Source: Caenorhabditis remanei (taxonomy: Eukaryota; Nematoda; Chromadorea; Rhabditida; Rhabditidae). Taken from it: a DNA stretch of 64,000 nucleotides. The translations under genes were made by a program, and so were the position numbers. The notes under the pieces were generated by a model, which was not told the origin of the DNA, made no database searches, and worked only from the letters and a program-made list of their open reading frames with translations. Below, in pieces: positions 1 to 15,072 of the stretch. Every line of letters begins with the position of its first letter. Within the stretch, counting starts at the first letter, position 1. The DNA is taken from assembly GCF_010183535.1 (NCBI RefSeq), contig NC_071330.1, forward strand, positions 17,713,717 through 17,777,716, read 5' to 3'.

Positions 1-2250
1 ACTACTACATTAATCAAAATAGATTATAGCAGCAAATAGTCAAGTTTTCTCATCAGAACTGCACAAATGAAAACTGATTCAAATTAGAATTACTTGTCAA
101 CCGTCCAAACTTTGATCTCATTTTTCTCGAAAACTAGGCCACGACGGGAAAAACTGACTATATATTTGGTGTCAGTGTTTTCTGAGCTTTCCAATGATAT
201 AGGTCACGTCCTATAACTTCAAACTTGCTCCATGACCTTCGCTAGTTAAGTCTAATAGCTTTTATAAAGTGTTGTGCTATCTTTTAGACGTTTCTACTTT
301 GTACCAGTTGAGTGGTTCTCTTCTGGGTGGTTCTAATCCAGGAGCAATTTTAACCATTATTTTATTTCAATTTTCAGTGATGCCGAATTTTCGGATTCTG
401 TATGAGCTAGAACTTAATAAAGTGACATTCTACATTACTATGTTTCAGGATTCCAGTTTGTCCTGTTCGCAGCGGTATATCTCTGTTCCCAAAGGAAATA
501 TCAAAAAAATATCTAACTGATAAAATATAGCTTGATATTCATATAATATTTGTTCTGTTAAAAACATTTCACATTTTTAATGGCAGCCGAGATAGAATGC
601 TCCAAACTTTTGCTAGCTCTTGTTATGGTTTCCGTTTCAGTCATTCTCACTCTGCCACTCCTTATATCTTCACTTTCACTAATCCGGATTAAAGAACCAA
701 AAACGTTTTTCCATCTAGTTTCTCTTCCCTTCCCAGCTTTCCGAAATAAACTTGCTCTCTTCCCATCACTTTCCGAAAATTAGTTTCGGTTACGAAATGG
801 TGCAAAGGGATGAGTAAAAACGGCGAGCTGACTCATTTGCCTAATTGAATTGTCAAACCGCTTCGTCTACCAAAAGTCGAATTTAATGAGATTCCTTTCT
901 TCCCTCCCGAGATTTCGCAATTTTGAAAGGAATTGCTCGAAATTGCGTCCATTACGAATGCCGACGCCTTCATTTCAGCTCCCCGTTGGGACATGTTCTT
1001 CAAAACATACATCATATTGCTCTTTTCTTAAAACATGTTGACGTCGCGAAGGGGGAGGGCTCTCACACGTTTTGATGACTCTTTTGGGACCTACTTGAGA
1101 GAAAGAGAGAAAAAAAAGATGAGGATGAAGGATGAAATTGAAATTTGAAAATGTAGCAAATTGAATTTAGTGTTTCGTGTTAGTCGATCATCTAGTCTAA
1201 GTCTAAAAGTCCAAAATTTGACACTAAAAGGAAAAATTGAAGGAAAAAAATTAATTAAAAATGTGACACGCGATGGTGAATTATTCAATGAGGAAATTTG
1301 GGTTACAGTACTTCCGCATGAAGTACAAACTACAAATAGAGGGATTCGGCAAATACCTTTGATGATAGCCTGTGCTCTTGCTACTGTTCTTTTATCAGAA
1401 AAATAAACCATGAGAGCTGAGAACCACTAAAGCTCTATTCTATGATAAACCTGTCCTCACAATCTAAACATTTTCAAATGTCCATGTTTCAACATAGAAA
1501 CTATTCCCTATTCTCGTTAGTTCCGCAACTCAATGCTCAAAAAACCCAGGGAGTGTCCATTACTCATCTGGTGCCTATGATTGACCAGTTAGATTGTTGA
1601 TCATTTCTTCTTTCTCTTCAAAAGACAGAGTAATAGCCCAGACCTTTTGTTAGGAGGAAGGGAAGGAAGGCTTACTTGGAAGTGATTTATACTCAAATAT
1701 GGTTTAAGGGGTGCATTATTCATCCCCTAAAGTTCTCGAATCCTAGATACCATAATCCTTAGCTCTGAATTTGTCTTGCTATTTCGTATTTCTTTTCTTT
1801 TTTAAAACTTTTTCTTCGTTCTCTTTTTCTGGTTAAAAGAAGTCGATTCCTCCTCCGAAGGCCAATTCTCTTGAGAGGCCTTCTTCCTTCAAACTATTCT
1901 GTGCTCTTTTCTTTTCTTCCGAATTTTTGCTGACGCGCACAAAGTGGTGTAGACCGCCTGCTATTTTCCTACACAATTGGAGCTTATTTCTTTTCTGGCA
2001 GCGTAGATTTTTAAATAGTTGGGGGAGTGAGAAAACTTAGAGCTTTTGAATTCCAGTGCAATAAGAAATTCACCTACCGTAAGACGGAGACAGCTAAAAT
2101 CATTCATTCTGTTTACCCTAAGATATAAGGAAATCCCCAGTTTCCCAAAAACAATCAAGTTGATGCAGCAGCTACTACACCCCGGCCACCCAATCCTTCT
2201 CCTCAAAACACTAGAAGAATTTCCAGTCGATTAGACTGAATTAAACTTAC
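1..2250. other. No gene seen; probable long first intron
   Basis: I see no convincing exon on either strand. The first exon of a minus-strand gene ends at 2251 with a good donor (GTAAGT), so this stretch is probably its first intron, with the remaining exons beyond the left edge. It holds a fragment of a palindromic repeat near 96-245 and pyrimidine-rich runs near 1780-1920. The intron assignment is inference. Confidence 0.4.
96..245. repeat. Fragment of dispersed palindromic element
   Basis: The stretch carries the words CTCATTTTTCTCGAAAACTAGG, AAAAACTGACTATATATTTG and CAGTGTTTTCTGAGCTTTCC in the same order as the right half of the elements at 54640-54963 and 28695-28985. Only one arm is visible here. 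It is a non-autonomous repeat of unknown superfamily. Confidence 0.5.
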
Positions 2251-2328
2251 GTGTGGGGTCAGTGGAGCATGAGTTGGTGGAGCTGGAGCTGCTTGAGCCT
2301 GAACTGGAGCGGCGGCGGCGTCAGACAT
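2251..2328 (-). CDS. First coding exon of an Ala/Pro-rich protein (partial)
   Basis: The exon encodes 26 residues starting MSDAAAAPVQAQ and ends with a strong donor, CCACAC followed by GTAAGT. The start codon lies five bases after a splice acceptor (TTCCAG), the usual layout for a spliced-leader site or a 5' UTR intron. GC-rich codons contrast with the AT-rich surroundings, which supports coding. I do not recognise the family: the segment is low-complexity Ala/Pro and probably an unstructured N-terminus. Phase at the donor is 0. The following exons are not in this window or were not found. Confidence 0.5.
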
Positions 2329-3407
2329 TGCTTCTGGAATTTTGATTTTAAAAGGAAGAAAGGGAGGAAAGCGGAAAATGCAGATGAGAAGAAAAAACGG
2401 GAAACAAGAAACTAAAAACACAAATGGAATGAATGAAATGGATAGAAAAAGAAGGGGTGGAGGAGAAGTGGGGCGGGGCTTGTGTGCTCCAAAAAGAGAC
2501 ACAGAGAAAAGAAATGAGGGGGAACTGGGTTGCAAGGAGGAGAAAAGATACGGAAACAATTGAAGGAATGAATAGAGGAGAGATGTCTAAAAGGGAAAGG
2601 AAATAGTTGGGTACGATTTTGGGAATGGGTGGAGATAAGTTGACCTAGAAAGAAGTTTGAAAGAGTTTGAACTAGTTTAGAAATATACCTCAAGCGGACA
2701 GACAGACAGATTACGTTGGCATAGATCCACCTCGCAATATCGTGCCGTCCGGATGGCGAATCGTCATTGTGCCGTTACCCGGTTTTCCAGGCGGCCGTTA
2801 TGAAGTTATGAGTTGGTCACTTTTCTAACATTGTGGCGTACTCTCAAAGTATCTCATGTATCATAATTTGAACTTTGTGTTCTTTGCTTCTCTTCCTGTT
2901 CTATTTAATCATTGTAAAGAAGTAATTCTGTTTTTTAATCAATTGGTTTTTCTAGTATTCTTTCCCCTCCTCCCTTCCCTCAGACAAATGAATGAATAGA
3001 GTTATTAGGAGGAGCACTCATTTCTTTCTCTTTTTTACGACTACTGGTTCACTTGGTCACATTTTATGGCGTTCTTCATGTTTCGTTGAGCAAGGAAATG
3101 GAATGGAATATAATGCGGCGGTGGAAGGCGGAATAGACTTCTGAAAGATAGGGAAGGGGAATGTTAAGGTCATTGGAGATAAGACAGGCACCTGGCCAAT
3201 TCATACCATGCTCTGATCTCAAGACCACTTTCTCACGAACCTAACAAAACACATACATAAATAGATGAAAAACTGAAAAAAAAAAAGCGAGAAACAAATA
3301 ATTTATTTATTTTCAATTTGTCAACAAAACTTGGGTACTTCTGAGTCTCAATTTCGGGAAGAAATAAATTTAATATTCACATTGGGAGGTGGTGGAGGTG
3401 TCAATGC
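2329..3407. other. Intergenic, no gene seen
   Basis: The part next to the minus-strand start at 2328 is purine-rich on the plus strand (2340-2560) and would hold the promoter and outron of that gene. A GC-richer patch near 2705-2800 has no open frame of note. I see nothing else. Confidence 0.5.
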
Positions 3408-5113
3408 TTATTTGCCGGACAAGTACGGCTTCAACTCGCATTCAAAAGTTTGTGGATTTGGGGTGTATGGATGGCAGCAGCAACGGCATACGGAGCCGGA
3501 TGGTCTGAAAGGAAAAGAGATGACGGAAAAATACGTTTTCACGTACCTATGCTCTGGAACACACTGCAGGTAGTCCAGGTTATCAATAATTTGTTGCATG
3601 GATTCAGTGACATTTGGCAATTGGATATTCTTATTTGGCCAAAGTTTACAGTCTTGCATGTAGGTGGAGACACAAGCCTTGCTCTGATCTACACCCATAC
3701 ACTTTCTCTCAGCAACGAAAAGTGGGTTGATGATTCCGATGTCACCCCTTCTATGACATTTTCTTCCACAACTCTGCTGATAAGAGCACTCTCCGCACTG
3801 CTCCTCACTTGTTGTGGTATCTCTCAAATAGTTGTAGAAGTTGTTGAAAGCCTGTAAGAGATTTGATCTTTTATCTGTTTTTTGAATCTTCTTGAAATCC
3901 GTTTTTCTCGCGCCGCACACACACTCAGAGATTTCGATCTTTCCACAATGGAAACGGTTCAGTTTTTGTGTTCCACTTTTTATTTACAATCTACACAAAA
4001 AATCTCTTCACTTACAACTCCCCAACGATCCTTGAGAAGACGGAAAAAGACATGGTTTCTGCATCCTTTACGGCCGGGGAGCAATTGTTCGAAGTAAGAG
4101 CGTTGCCATCTGGAAATTATGAATAATGAGATTGGTTATGTATCAAAAAATCGAAAGTTTGCCTAGTTCCTTGCTGTTCATAAGACATGACAGTGCTAAA
4201 CTGATTTTTTCTTGAAAAAATACATTCTGAACCCGACCAACATTTTCAGACGACTTTCAATTGTAGCCTATCCGTCAAAGTTTTAGATTTAAAAAGGTTT
4301 CGCGATCACAATAGTTATCGAAATGCGCACCAATTACCGATAGGCTGAACTGGTTTCGTTTTTAGAACACTGTGCACCGTGATCACGATGAGGCCCTGTC
4401 TAACTGCACAGTTGCGCTCTAATGAGAAGTTGCGTGTTCCTAAAATATTTCATTTCAAAATAAACAATTTAGATGATTTTTTCCGCCACTGTACGCAAAA
4501 ACTCTAATGTCCGCTTTTACAACAAGTTGTTACTCTGTTATCAATAGAGCGCGGCTGTGGAGGTAGACTGGGCCTCATCGTGCCGTGACACACTTATAAA
4601 GTATTTTCCTTTTTTTTACCATTTCGATGTCTTTGTAACCAATACTGTAGGTTATTGTGGTGATCAGAAAGATTTCAACTTTCATTCATAATGAGATACA
4701 GTATGCGGGTGTTTCAGCAATTTACATGTTTATAGTATTTATAATATTTTTCGCTATCTTGGTTTCAAAAAAATATATACTCAAAAAGAAGCGGCTACAC
4801 GATTAAGAAAATAATTCCTTGTCGTCTTATGTTCAACAACTGATTCTCAATCAAAAAAACGAAAAGCGGTTCATTGTTAGAAAAATCCCGATTCCTACCT
4901 TTTCTCCTTCCCCTTCAACCACACACACGGTCCCCATTCTGACCAAGTCTCACAATTTGATGCTTGAATTGGATTTCCAAACATTGCACTGATTTGACAT
5001 TCTACAACAACAAAATATTACAGTGGTCAATCTGAAAGACATCAAAACACACCTGAATATAGTATGAACCCAACCAGACAAATCGTCAAAATCGCAAGCG
5101 GTCGGTATGTCAT
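3408..5113 (-). CDS. Secreted protein with one thrombospondin type 1 repeat and Cys-rich tail
   Basis: Exons: 5053-5113, 4899-5001, 4016-4109, 3547-3851, 3408-3504; all phases agree, giving about 219 residues. Residues 1-20 (MTYRPLAILTICLVGFILYS) are a signal peptide. A TSP1 start, CETWSEWGPCVW, follows at about residues 37-48, with the next Cys in GRKGCRNH. Domains of this type bind glycans or matrix proteins and are C- or O-glycosylated. The C-terminal half is a Cys-rich region with no family I recognise: C-x2-C-x5-C-x3-C early on, and CRCCCHPY near the end. No membrane segment or anchor is visible, so export is inferred. The 789-bp second intron (4110-4898) holds a palindromic element. Confidence 0.75.
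4370..4592. repeat. Palindromic MITE-like element in an intron
   Basis: The two ends are inverted copies: CACGATGAGGCCC with GCGCTCTA on the left, and TAGAGCGC with GGGCCTCATCGTG on the right. The arms are about 50 bp with a central loop. The palindrome lies in the second intron of the TSP1-repeat gene. No transposase is present. Confidence 0.65.
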
Positions 5114-6450
5114 TTTTTGAGACGAGAGAGGGGAAAATGGTGGATGAAAATGATACGAATAAATAGGAAGAGGAGGAGGAGGATATCTCGTCAAGAAGAA
5201 GCAAATGATGAATAAGATTCATAAAATACCTGTTCCTGCCAGGATGATTCTGCTGCGCGTACGCCCGGCCACGCGGAACATCGCCCGGTTTCTATAGGTT
5301 TACAATGGGATTTTTCATTGGGATATTTGGTTTTCACTGCCAGAAATTGGTCTGGTGGGGTGGTTTTTGGTTGGATAGAGGGTTGTTGCTGTTTGGAAAA
5401 TATGTACATGTGTACATTTTTATAGAAGGAAATAATGACGTCCTCAATAAACATTCACTCGGAAATTCCAAGTTTTAATTTTTAATTATTAATTAATTAA
5501 TTATAAACAATTTTTTTGGAAAAGCAACAATTCCGCCAAAAATATATAGTTTCAAAGCTGAAGGCCTTCGGATTCTGAAACGGTTCTCAATTTTTGCCGA
5601 AAACCGCTCTGAGGATAGTTAGTGTCAAGCTTTCAGTGCTCAAACATATTTTTTGGAACAAGGAGGTCGAAAATTATATTCTGAATCAACGTGCTGATCG
5701 CTTTTCAAAGATATTAGTTTCGTCTTAAAACTTCACATTGGAAGGTTTCCTAGTCAGGGTAACTTTAACTACGCAAATTACCCACCCTAAAAACTAAGCT
5801 TTGAAAATTTTCGCTAAACACAAATTGAAAATATAGGCTGTAATGCTTAAAGATTACTTTTTCAAGTTTCTGTCTTTCATTGTCATCATTGAAAGAATGC
5901 TCACAGCAGTGCGAGGCGTAAACTCCGCAATGAACAGATTTGAATTTTTATAGGCGTTTATATCAAAGATACGACAGATAAATTTAAAGATCCTTAGCAA
6001 GTCTTCTTTGGCATCGTGCTTACCGTTGGGCGATGGAGCGCGTTCTGCTGTGTCACCAAAACGTTTCCTTTTTTCTGAAACATCTCACAACAATAAAACA
6101 TGAAAAATTCATTAAAGTTGGCATAAGGCGTATAAATAACTGTGAAAACACACATTTTGAAATATTTACAAAAAATCGAAAACTGAAAAGGAAATGATAA
6201 TGTTGGAAGGTGTGGGGGTGTGAGGAAGTGGGAGGAAGGCACGGAATAAGTGAAAACCATTTTTGAAATCTATTTTGTCTTGATTGTTAGATTCAATCAA
6301 TATTTTTCAACATGACAATTAGATTAGTTTGATTTTCAAGTGGGAGCTCTAGAAAAGACTATTATGAATAAAGAGAGGGGAAAGTTGCATGATGACTTGA
6401 CTCGTTTGACGATTTTGCTGTAGGCGTTTTGATTTGTAGATGTTTTAGTA
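5114..6450. other. Intergenic, no gene seen
   Basis: This lies between the start of the TSP1-repeat gene and the end of the REEP gene, both on the minus strand. It holds a TTAATTAATTAAT-type AT run near 5480-5510 and otherwise AT-rich unique sequence. I see no exon. Confidence 0.5.
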
Positions 6451-8112
6451 TTAATGAATAGGCTTCCTTGCAGTTCTTCTAGGAATCGTGGCAGCATACT
6501 CACTGTCTCCCACCGTTGTCGTTTCAATTGTCCTGGATCTTGAGCGAGAACGAGATCCGGTTCGACGACGGGGACGTGGCGACTTCTGGACATTTTGGAG
6601 TTCTGAGTCGCTGTTTTCGTCGAGCTCCTCAATCTTCATAACGTCTATTCTTTTGGAGAGAACCTCACGTTCCGAGCCGACGTCGTTGGCACTGTAGGAT
6701 CTGGAAAAACGCAATTGATGAATAGGCTGAACATTTCTTATTCAATGTTGTCCAAAATTTTCAAAAAAAATGTAGACTGTTTTGTTGAGTCTCTGTGGTT
6801 TTTCTGACCATCTTTATTCGTATTTTTAAAACATCTTGAGTTTATGTACATCGACAAAGGTTTTTATATAAACTCGAGAGGTGAAAGTGCGCCCAATGCG
6901 CGACAGCTTTGTTTAACTAGGGAAGAACAATGAGTCAGTGTGGAGATATGGGACATGACCTATTCCATTGGAAAGATGAGAAACCGCTGATTCCAAATAT
7001 ATATTCGGTTTTTCCCCTCAAGGCCTGGTATTCGAGAAAAAACAAGGACAAAGTTCTGAAAAATGGAAAACTATCAACTTTCTGGTACGCTTGGAACATT
7101 TGTGGCAATTTTCGCGTTTTAAAAAGGTAATGACTTTTTTACTTTTTCTAATTTTGTCCTTGTTTTTCTCGAATATTAGGCTTCAAGGACAACAACTATA
7201 TTTTTATTCGGAATCAGCGTTTTAGTGTTTTTCTCTTTTCTCACCTCTGCAACTGATTCACAAGTTGTTGTTGTCCCCGAACGGCGGCTTCTGCCACCAC
7301 TTCCTTCGCATACACCAAACTTTGACTTCCGATTCGCATCAGCTGGAAAATATTCGATTCTCTATATTTATATTGATGTTTCCCCCCACCAGAAACACAA
7401 TTTTCGTGAAAAAAAAACAAAGCATTTCGAAACAATAGAATGACTCATATTTTGTTTTCTGAGAACATTTTTTGCCTGCCTCTTTTAATAATTGAAGTAC
7501 TCACCTGGTTATAGGACTCCGATTTCGCTGATTCCAAAAGTGCATCAATATCCTTTTCGTGACGGTTTAGTGTTGGATGCACCCACTAAAAAACAAAAAA
7601 CATTGCCGAATTCCTCCTCCAAATGAACAAACCTTTCTATACAAAATGGAAGCTCCTTTCGTCCATGGACTCAATAGCCAGAATATGAAGACTATTTTGA
7701 GTTGGAAGTAGAACGGGAACCAGAATGCCAACACCAAGTCGAGAAGGTTTTCAAGAAATGAGTAAATTGCAAATACTATCCAGTACATCATCCATTTTAC
7801 GTACTCTCGTGTGTCTTTTGTTCGGACTGCCTGGAACAGTAAACTTTTATGCAATTTATGTTTATCTAGAACTTTCCAATTCTAGGACAGATATTTTTAG
7901 AACCTGATGCTGTCAGCAGGCAATCGTTTTTGAAAGCATTTTTTACAGCTTCACATAAGCTGCATAAGTAATTTTCTAGTTTTGAACACGCATTGAGAAT
8001 GTTAGATGTCCAATCAGATTCAAAATCAAAAATCCCCCACCTTATAACTTCTGTACGCCGGATAAAGTGTACCGGCTGTGATAATAAGCAACCTCGAAAT
8101 AGTTTCTGACAT
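6451..8112 (-). CDS. REEP/TB2-DP1/HVA22 family ER membrane-shaping protein
   Basis: Exons: 8041-8112, 7633-7830, 7505-7585, 7245-7342, 6451-6700; 232 residues. Family members insert hairpins into the ER membrane, bend tubules and, in the REEP1-4 branch, bind microtubules. The family signature is clear: [14 protein letters not shown] at the N-terminus, then [56 protein letters not shown] and a polar helix ([16 protein letters not shown]). The short N-terminus matches REEP1-4 rather than REEP5-6. The tail has an acidic stretch and an Arg/Ser run ([13 protein letters not shown]). C. elegans has a REEP gene I recall as T19C3.4; orthology is inferred. A possible donor (GTGAGTATG) inside the last exon could give another C-terminus. 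Confidence 0.88.
6905..7235. repeat. Palindromic element in REEP intron 4
   Basis: Inverted halves share CCTGGTATTCGAGAAAAA with TTTTTCTCGAATATTAGG, and GAAACCGCTGATTCC with GGAATCAGCGTTTT. It belongs to the same family as 28695-28985 and 54640-54963. It fills most of the 544-bp intron between 6701 and 7244. It is non-coding. Confidence 0.6.
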
Positions 8113-10976
8113 TATTTTGATTGAGATGTGACGGGCCGATCGTACAAGGTGCCCTCTTTTTAGGTGCCAAGTCTGAAACAAAAAGATTTCTGATCAATTG
8201 TAACTGATGACACAGCGAAAAAAAGCTAATTAAATTAGTGTGACTAGTGTAAAACAATAGGTAGAAATGCAGAGAATTTGGAGGAGGAGGAGTAGGTACA
8301 AAAATCAATAGATTTAAAATAAAATCCAATCGGTTAACGACTGCAGTCGAAAGGAAGGGGATGATTGAGAGTAGTGTGAGACACAAAAGTGCGAGAGAGT
8401 AAGAGGGAGAGTCGAAAAAAGAGTGAGGAAGGGTTGGAAAATATTACGAACATGTGATTTTAGGAGAGAGAGGGAAAGGAAACGTGTTGGAAATGATGGG
8501 TTGGAAAAATAGTGCACTCGAAATGAGACTAACCTACTTAGTTTCTATCAGTTGACACTCTCACTCTTATCGGATCAATATTATATTTTTTGTATAGAGA
8601 AAAATGTGATTTAAGGGTAGTTTAACTCGGAGAATTGAAGGTTTTGTTTTCCAGGTGACAGAAAAAAGAAAACAACAAATTCATACAATATCCAGTGCAC
8701 AAACCTCCGAGGTCTATCGTCAATATTTTCCGATGCGTTCAAAACTAAAATTAAATCGGCGTATCTGCCAAAACATCTTGTTCTAAGTAATGTTAAGAAT
8801 ACTTAAACTTTCTCCGTCCTAGTGTCGAGCCATAATTTAGTCCTCAGCAAGTTCTAGATTATTTTAATAACCTGTACATTTGAGTCGATTAGTCTAATTA
8901 AAAAAATCCCAACTATAGAAAAAAAATCCAGCTCTTTAAAACTTACACTCAAAAATTAAAACTCTGCTCTTAAAAAGTGTTTTATTCAAAAAATTATTTA
9001 GGTTCAATAGTTCGCAATAAGCGTCTAGAGTTCAAGACTTGGACCATAATAAGAATTTTCTTGGTCTGTACGAAAACATGGCTTTTAATTATTGAAAAGG
9101 AATAAAATCTTGAACTGTTCTTCAAAAAGTGCATTACGTAACAAATTAGAAAAGGTCAAAAACAATCCATATCAAAGTCCTATCTCCAGTTCACCCTCAT
9201 TTCACTCCTAACATCAAAAACCGGAGAGAAGATTTTTGCTCAGTCAAGTAGTACAACCGGGTACCCAACAGGAAACGAGAGAAAGAGAGAGATTCTAACT
9301 TAACACAAACTGATCTAGAGAGAGAAAGATTTCGAGGAGAGATATGAGATGTGTAGAGAAGAAGAAAATGAAAATGATCGAAGAGTAATTTGAATCAAAA
9401 CGGGAAGGTGTGTATGTGTGGGGCGATGGGGGATGTTATCATCATCCGAATAAATGTTCGATGATAGACAGAAATTAGGTGATAAATCAAGGAATAAATG
9501 AATTCAATGTGGGGAAGAAGCCGGCTGAATAGGTCACGCTTTAGTTACCGTCTAATTATAGGCAGCTGCCTGCGTGATGCATATTACACACTATGCAACG
9601 TTTGGTAAGGGGAGAGTTATGCGTTATGAATTTCGAAATTTGTCGTGTTGCGGCGGTGTGTCATTTGTAAATGTTATCTGACATGGTTTTATGAAAAAAG
9701 AAAGGAATAACATGTTTTTCTTGACCTAGAATGGAAGAAAACTGATATAGGTGCATATAATTGGTTATTTTTGTTTGTATACTGGGAGCGGTGTCGGGAG
9801 AAAACAAGGCTAGAGGTATATATCAGTTTTTTTGAGAAATAGACAATAGACTACAAAATACAAAAATACAAAATTTGAATACAGATATTTTTCGGAATTT
9901 AATTTATTTATTTCATCGAAGGGTGGATACCACCTACACGTGAAAATGAATTGATTTTGCGAGTTACATGTAAGAGATGATTAATATATAGGAAAAGAAA
10001 TAGATAACCGGGAATGGGAGCAAACGGGGGGTAGAACATAAAGGTAAAAAGGGGTAAAATAGTTAGAGTTATGGGCCTATTGACAAGGTAGCAGGAAAGG
10101 AAGCAAAAAACTATTTTGTGAGTATATATTTAAAAAAAAGTTGTTTGTATTTTCTGCTACCCTGTGAGTAGCTCCATCACTAATTGAAGTAAGACAAGAA
10201 ATATAGTTAGATGACACGAATTGATATTAGCTAGAACCATAAAAGTAAAGTAAAGTTAGTAATTTGTTGGATTTAGTGACAGGAAATGATTGAGATTGTA
10301 TTTATATAATCTGCTATTAAAGACAGCTGTGGATGGTATTCTTAACTTTTCAACAAACATAACAAAAGCTCAAAGGATTTGAAAATTGAGATGAATTCGA
10401 CAGGAACATATGCTTAACTTATCCTAAAACTATAGGGAAAATTATGACCTTTTCTCATGAGCAATGATTTATAGATTTTAAACAACGCAAAAAATCACTT
10501 TTGTCAACCTTCTGAACTATAAAATTCCCATCTTAAACCGTAAACCAAAACCTTCAAAATCACATAAAGAAACACCCATAGAGCGCGGCAAAACTTTTGA
10601 AAAAGAACTATGGTAGTCGAAAAGAGAATGAGAGAATGCGAAAAACCGGTAGTAGTTGTTGGGGACGCCCGGCTGCTGCAGAAAAATGAAAAATGAAATC
10701 AGTCAATATTTGCATTCTCAGGGGAAGAAAATTGGTTTTGTGGTGAGGAGTTTGAGATAAGACGGTTCTGGAAGTTCTCTTTTATAAGGATGTCTGTTGC
10801 TCACTGTAGTAATAATTATTTTCCAGCAAATTCGACTGCTCCGGGAATTAACAAGCTCTCGCTAGACTATTCTAACGTTAGGAATAAAAATGGTTAATAA
10901 AAACCTTAAACAAATATAATAAAACTGTTATCTTTATAAATATATATATATATATTCTTTTTCGCAACATATCGGA

Positions 10977-10999
10977 AGAGAGAGAGAGAGAGAGAGAGA
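10977..10999. repeat. (GA)n microsatellite
   Basis: About eleven AG dinucleotides run uninterrupted, next to a GC-rich patch. A shorter TATA run precedes it at about 10939-10955. GAGA tracts are common in worm promoters, but no specific role is shown. Confidence 0.8.
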
Positions 11000-11623
11000 C
11001 CGCCCGTCTGCCGGGAAGGCTAGAGGAGGGGGGTGACACAAGAACATGCCGTATTGTTCATTGAAAACGGGGAAGAGAGAAACGGAAAGCGACGAGATAT
11101 TATTCCTAGTAGAAGAGACGACCTAGAGAGTCAGACAACTCTCTGTTTCACGTGTCTGCGTTTCTCTTTCTCTTTGGCAGAGGATAAGAAGGAAGAAGAG
11201 CAGCACGAGGAGGCTTTTGGATGGGGAGACTCTATGCATTATGATGAGATGAGGAGAATGTTTATTAGGTGTCCACTTCGCTCTCTTTTGAAAAACGAAA
11301 GGATAAGAAGATGAGATGAAGCTGAATGTTTTGTTGTTATTTCTGTGGTCACAGCTGTTTGTTCAAACTCTGCATGAATTTCGAAATCAATGTATCCTTT
11401 CTGAGTCAGGCGCTATCTAAACAGAACGGCTGGCTCTGCTTATCCGCAAGTCGGAAGTGGGAAGTCGGAAATTGATCTTTTCGCAAATATTCAAAAACTC
11501 GAAAAAAATTATAAAATTTGGGAAAATCAGTGGAAAATAAGTTTTTGGGTGAAGAAAAGCCTATTTCCGAAATTCCATTGTTACACGTGTCTAAATATAT
11601 GAATGAACTGACGTTTCGCTTAA

Positions 11624-11629
11624 TTTATT
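11624..11629 (-). terminator. Polyadenylation signal of the BPI-like gene
   Basis: AATAAA on the minus strand, 33 bases beyond the stop codon at 11663. This is a canonical signal at a short worm-like 3' UTR distance. Confidence 0.6.
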
Positions 11630-11662
11630 GTATCACAGTTTCAGAAGCTCTACCATATACAA

Positions 11663-14467
<2,805 letters not shown>

Positions 14468-15019
14468 TTCGAGTCTGAAATAAGCTTTGAGTGGAATTTA
14501 TGTTTAAAAAAATAGGAAAATTGTTTATAAGTGGTGTCAGGTGACTGCTAATATCAAATGTCCATCGAAAACAATATTGATTTATTCCTGTAATGAGGTC
14601 AGAGCTCAATGATGCCTCTGGGAAATTGGTTTACGATAGTTGTCTTCTGGGACACTAAATCTTGCTATGACTCACACAATGTTCGGAGAAACACAACATG
14701 ATATATATATCACCGGAAAGCTGATGATTTCCTGATTCTGAATCTATATTCAGTTTTTGCAGTTGGCCATCCCAGTTTTGAGAAATTCAGCTCCAAAGTT
14801 TGGGTAAATTTTAGTGCTCAAACTCGAGTTATCAACCGTGTGTTGTCTCTACACGTATATTCATTTGGTCTATAGACCATTCGACCGCAACACGCGGATC
14901 GGCTACTTCAGTTTGAGCAGTAAATTTACCCAAACTTTGGAGCTGAATTTCTCAAAACTGGGATGACCAATTGCAAAAACTGAATATAGATTCGGAATCG
15001 GGGAAACATCAGCTTTCCG

Positions 15020-15072
<53 letters not shown>

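Larger units (their letters stand above)
8113..11662. other. 3.5-kb intergenic region without a gene
   Basis: This lies upstream of the REEP gene and downstream of the BPI-like gene. I see no exon with consistent codon use and splice sites. It holds purine-rich GAGA runs (8390-8480, 9285-9370, 10977-10999) and a GC-rich patch near 11003-11035. The part just above 8112 is the likely REEP promoter or outron. Confidence 0.5.

Noticed and set aside
2203..2693. Long minus-strand frames extending the Ala/Pro-rich exon upstream
   Set aside because: The Ser/Phe/Pro-rich upstream part is pyrimidine-rich outron before the TTCCAG acceptor; only the segment from 2328 looks coding.
11033..11314. 93-codon plus-strand open frame
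   Set aside because: Follows a GA microsatellite and is rich in Glu/Arg from purine-rich DNA; no splice sites or domain support it.
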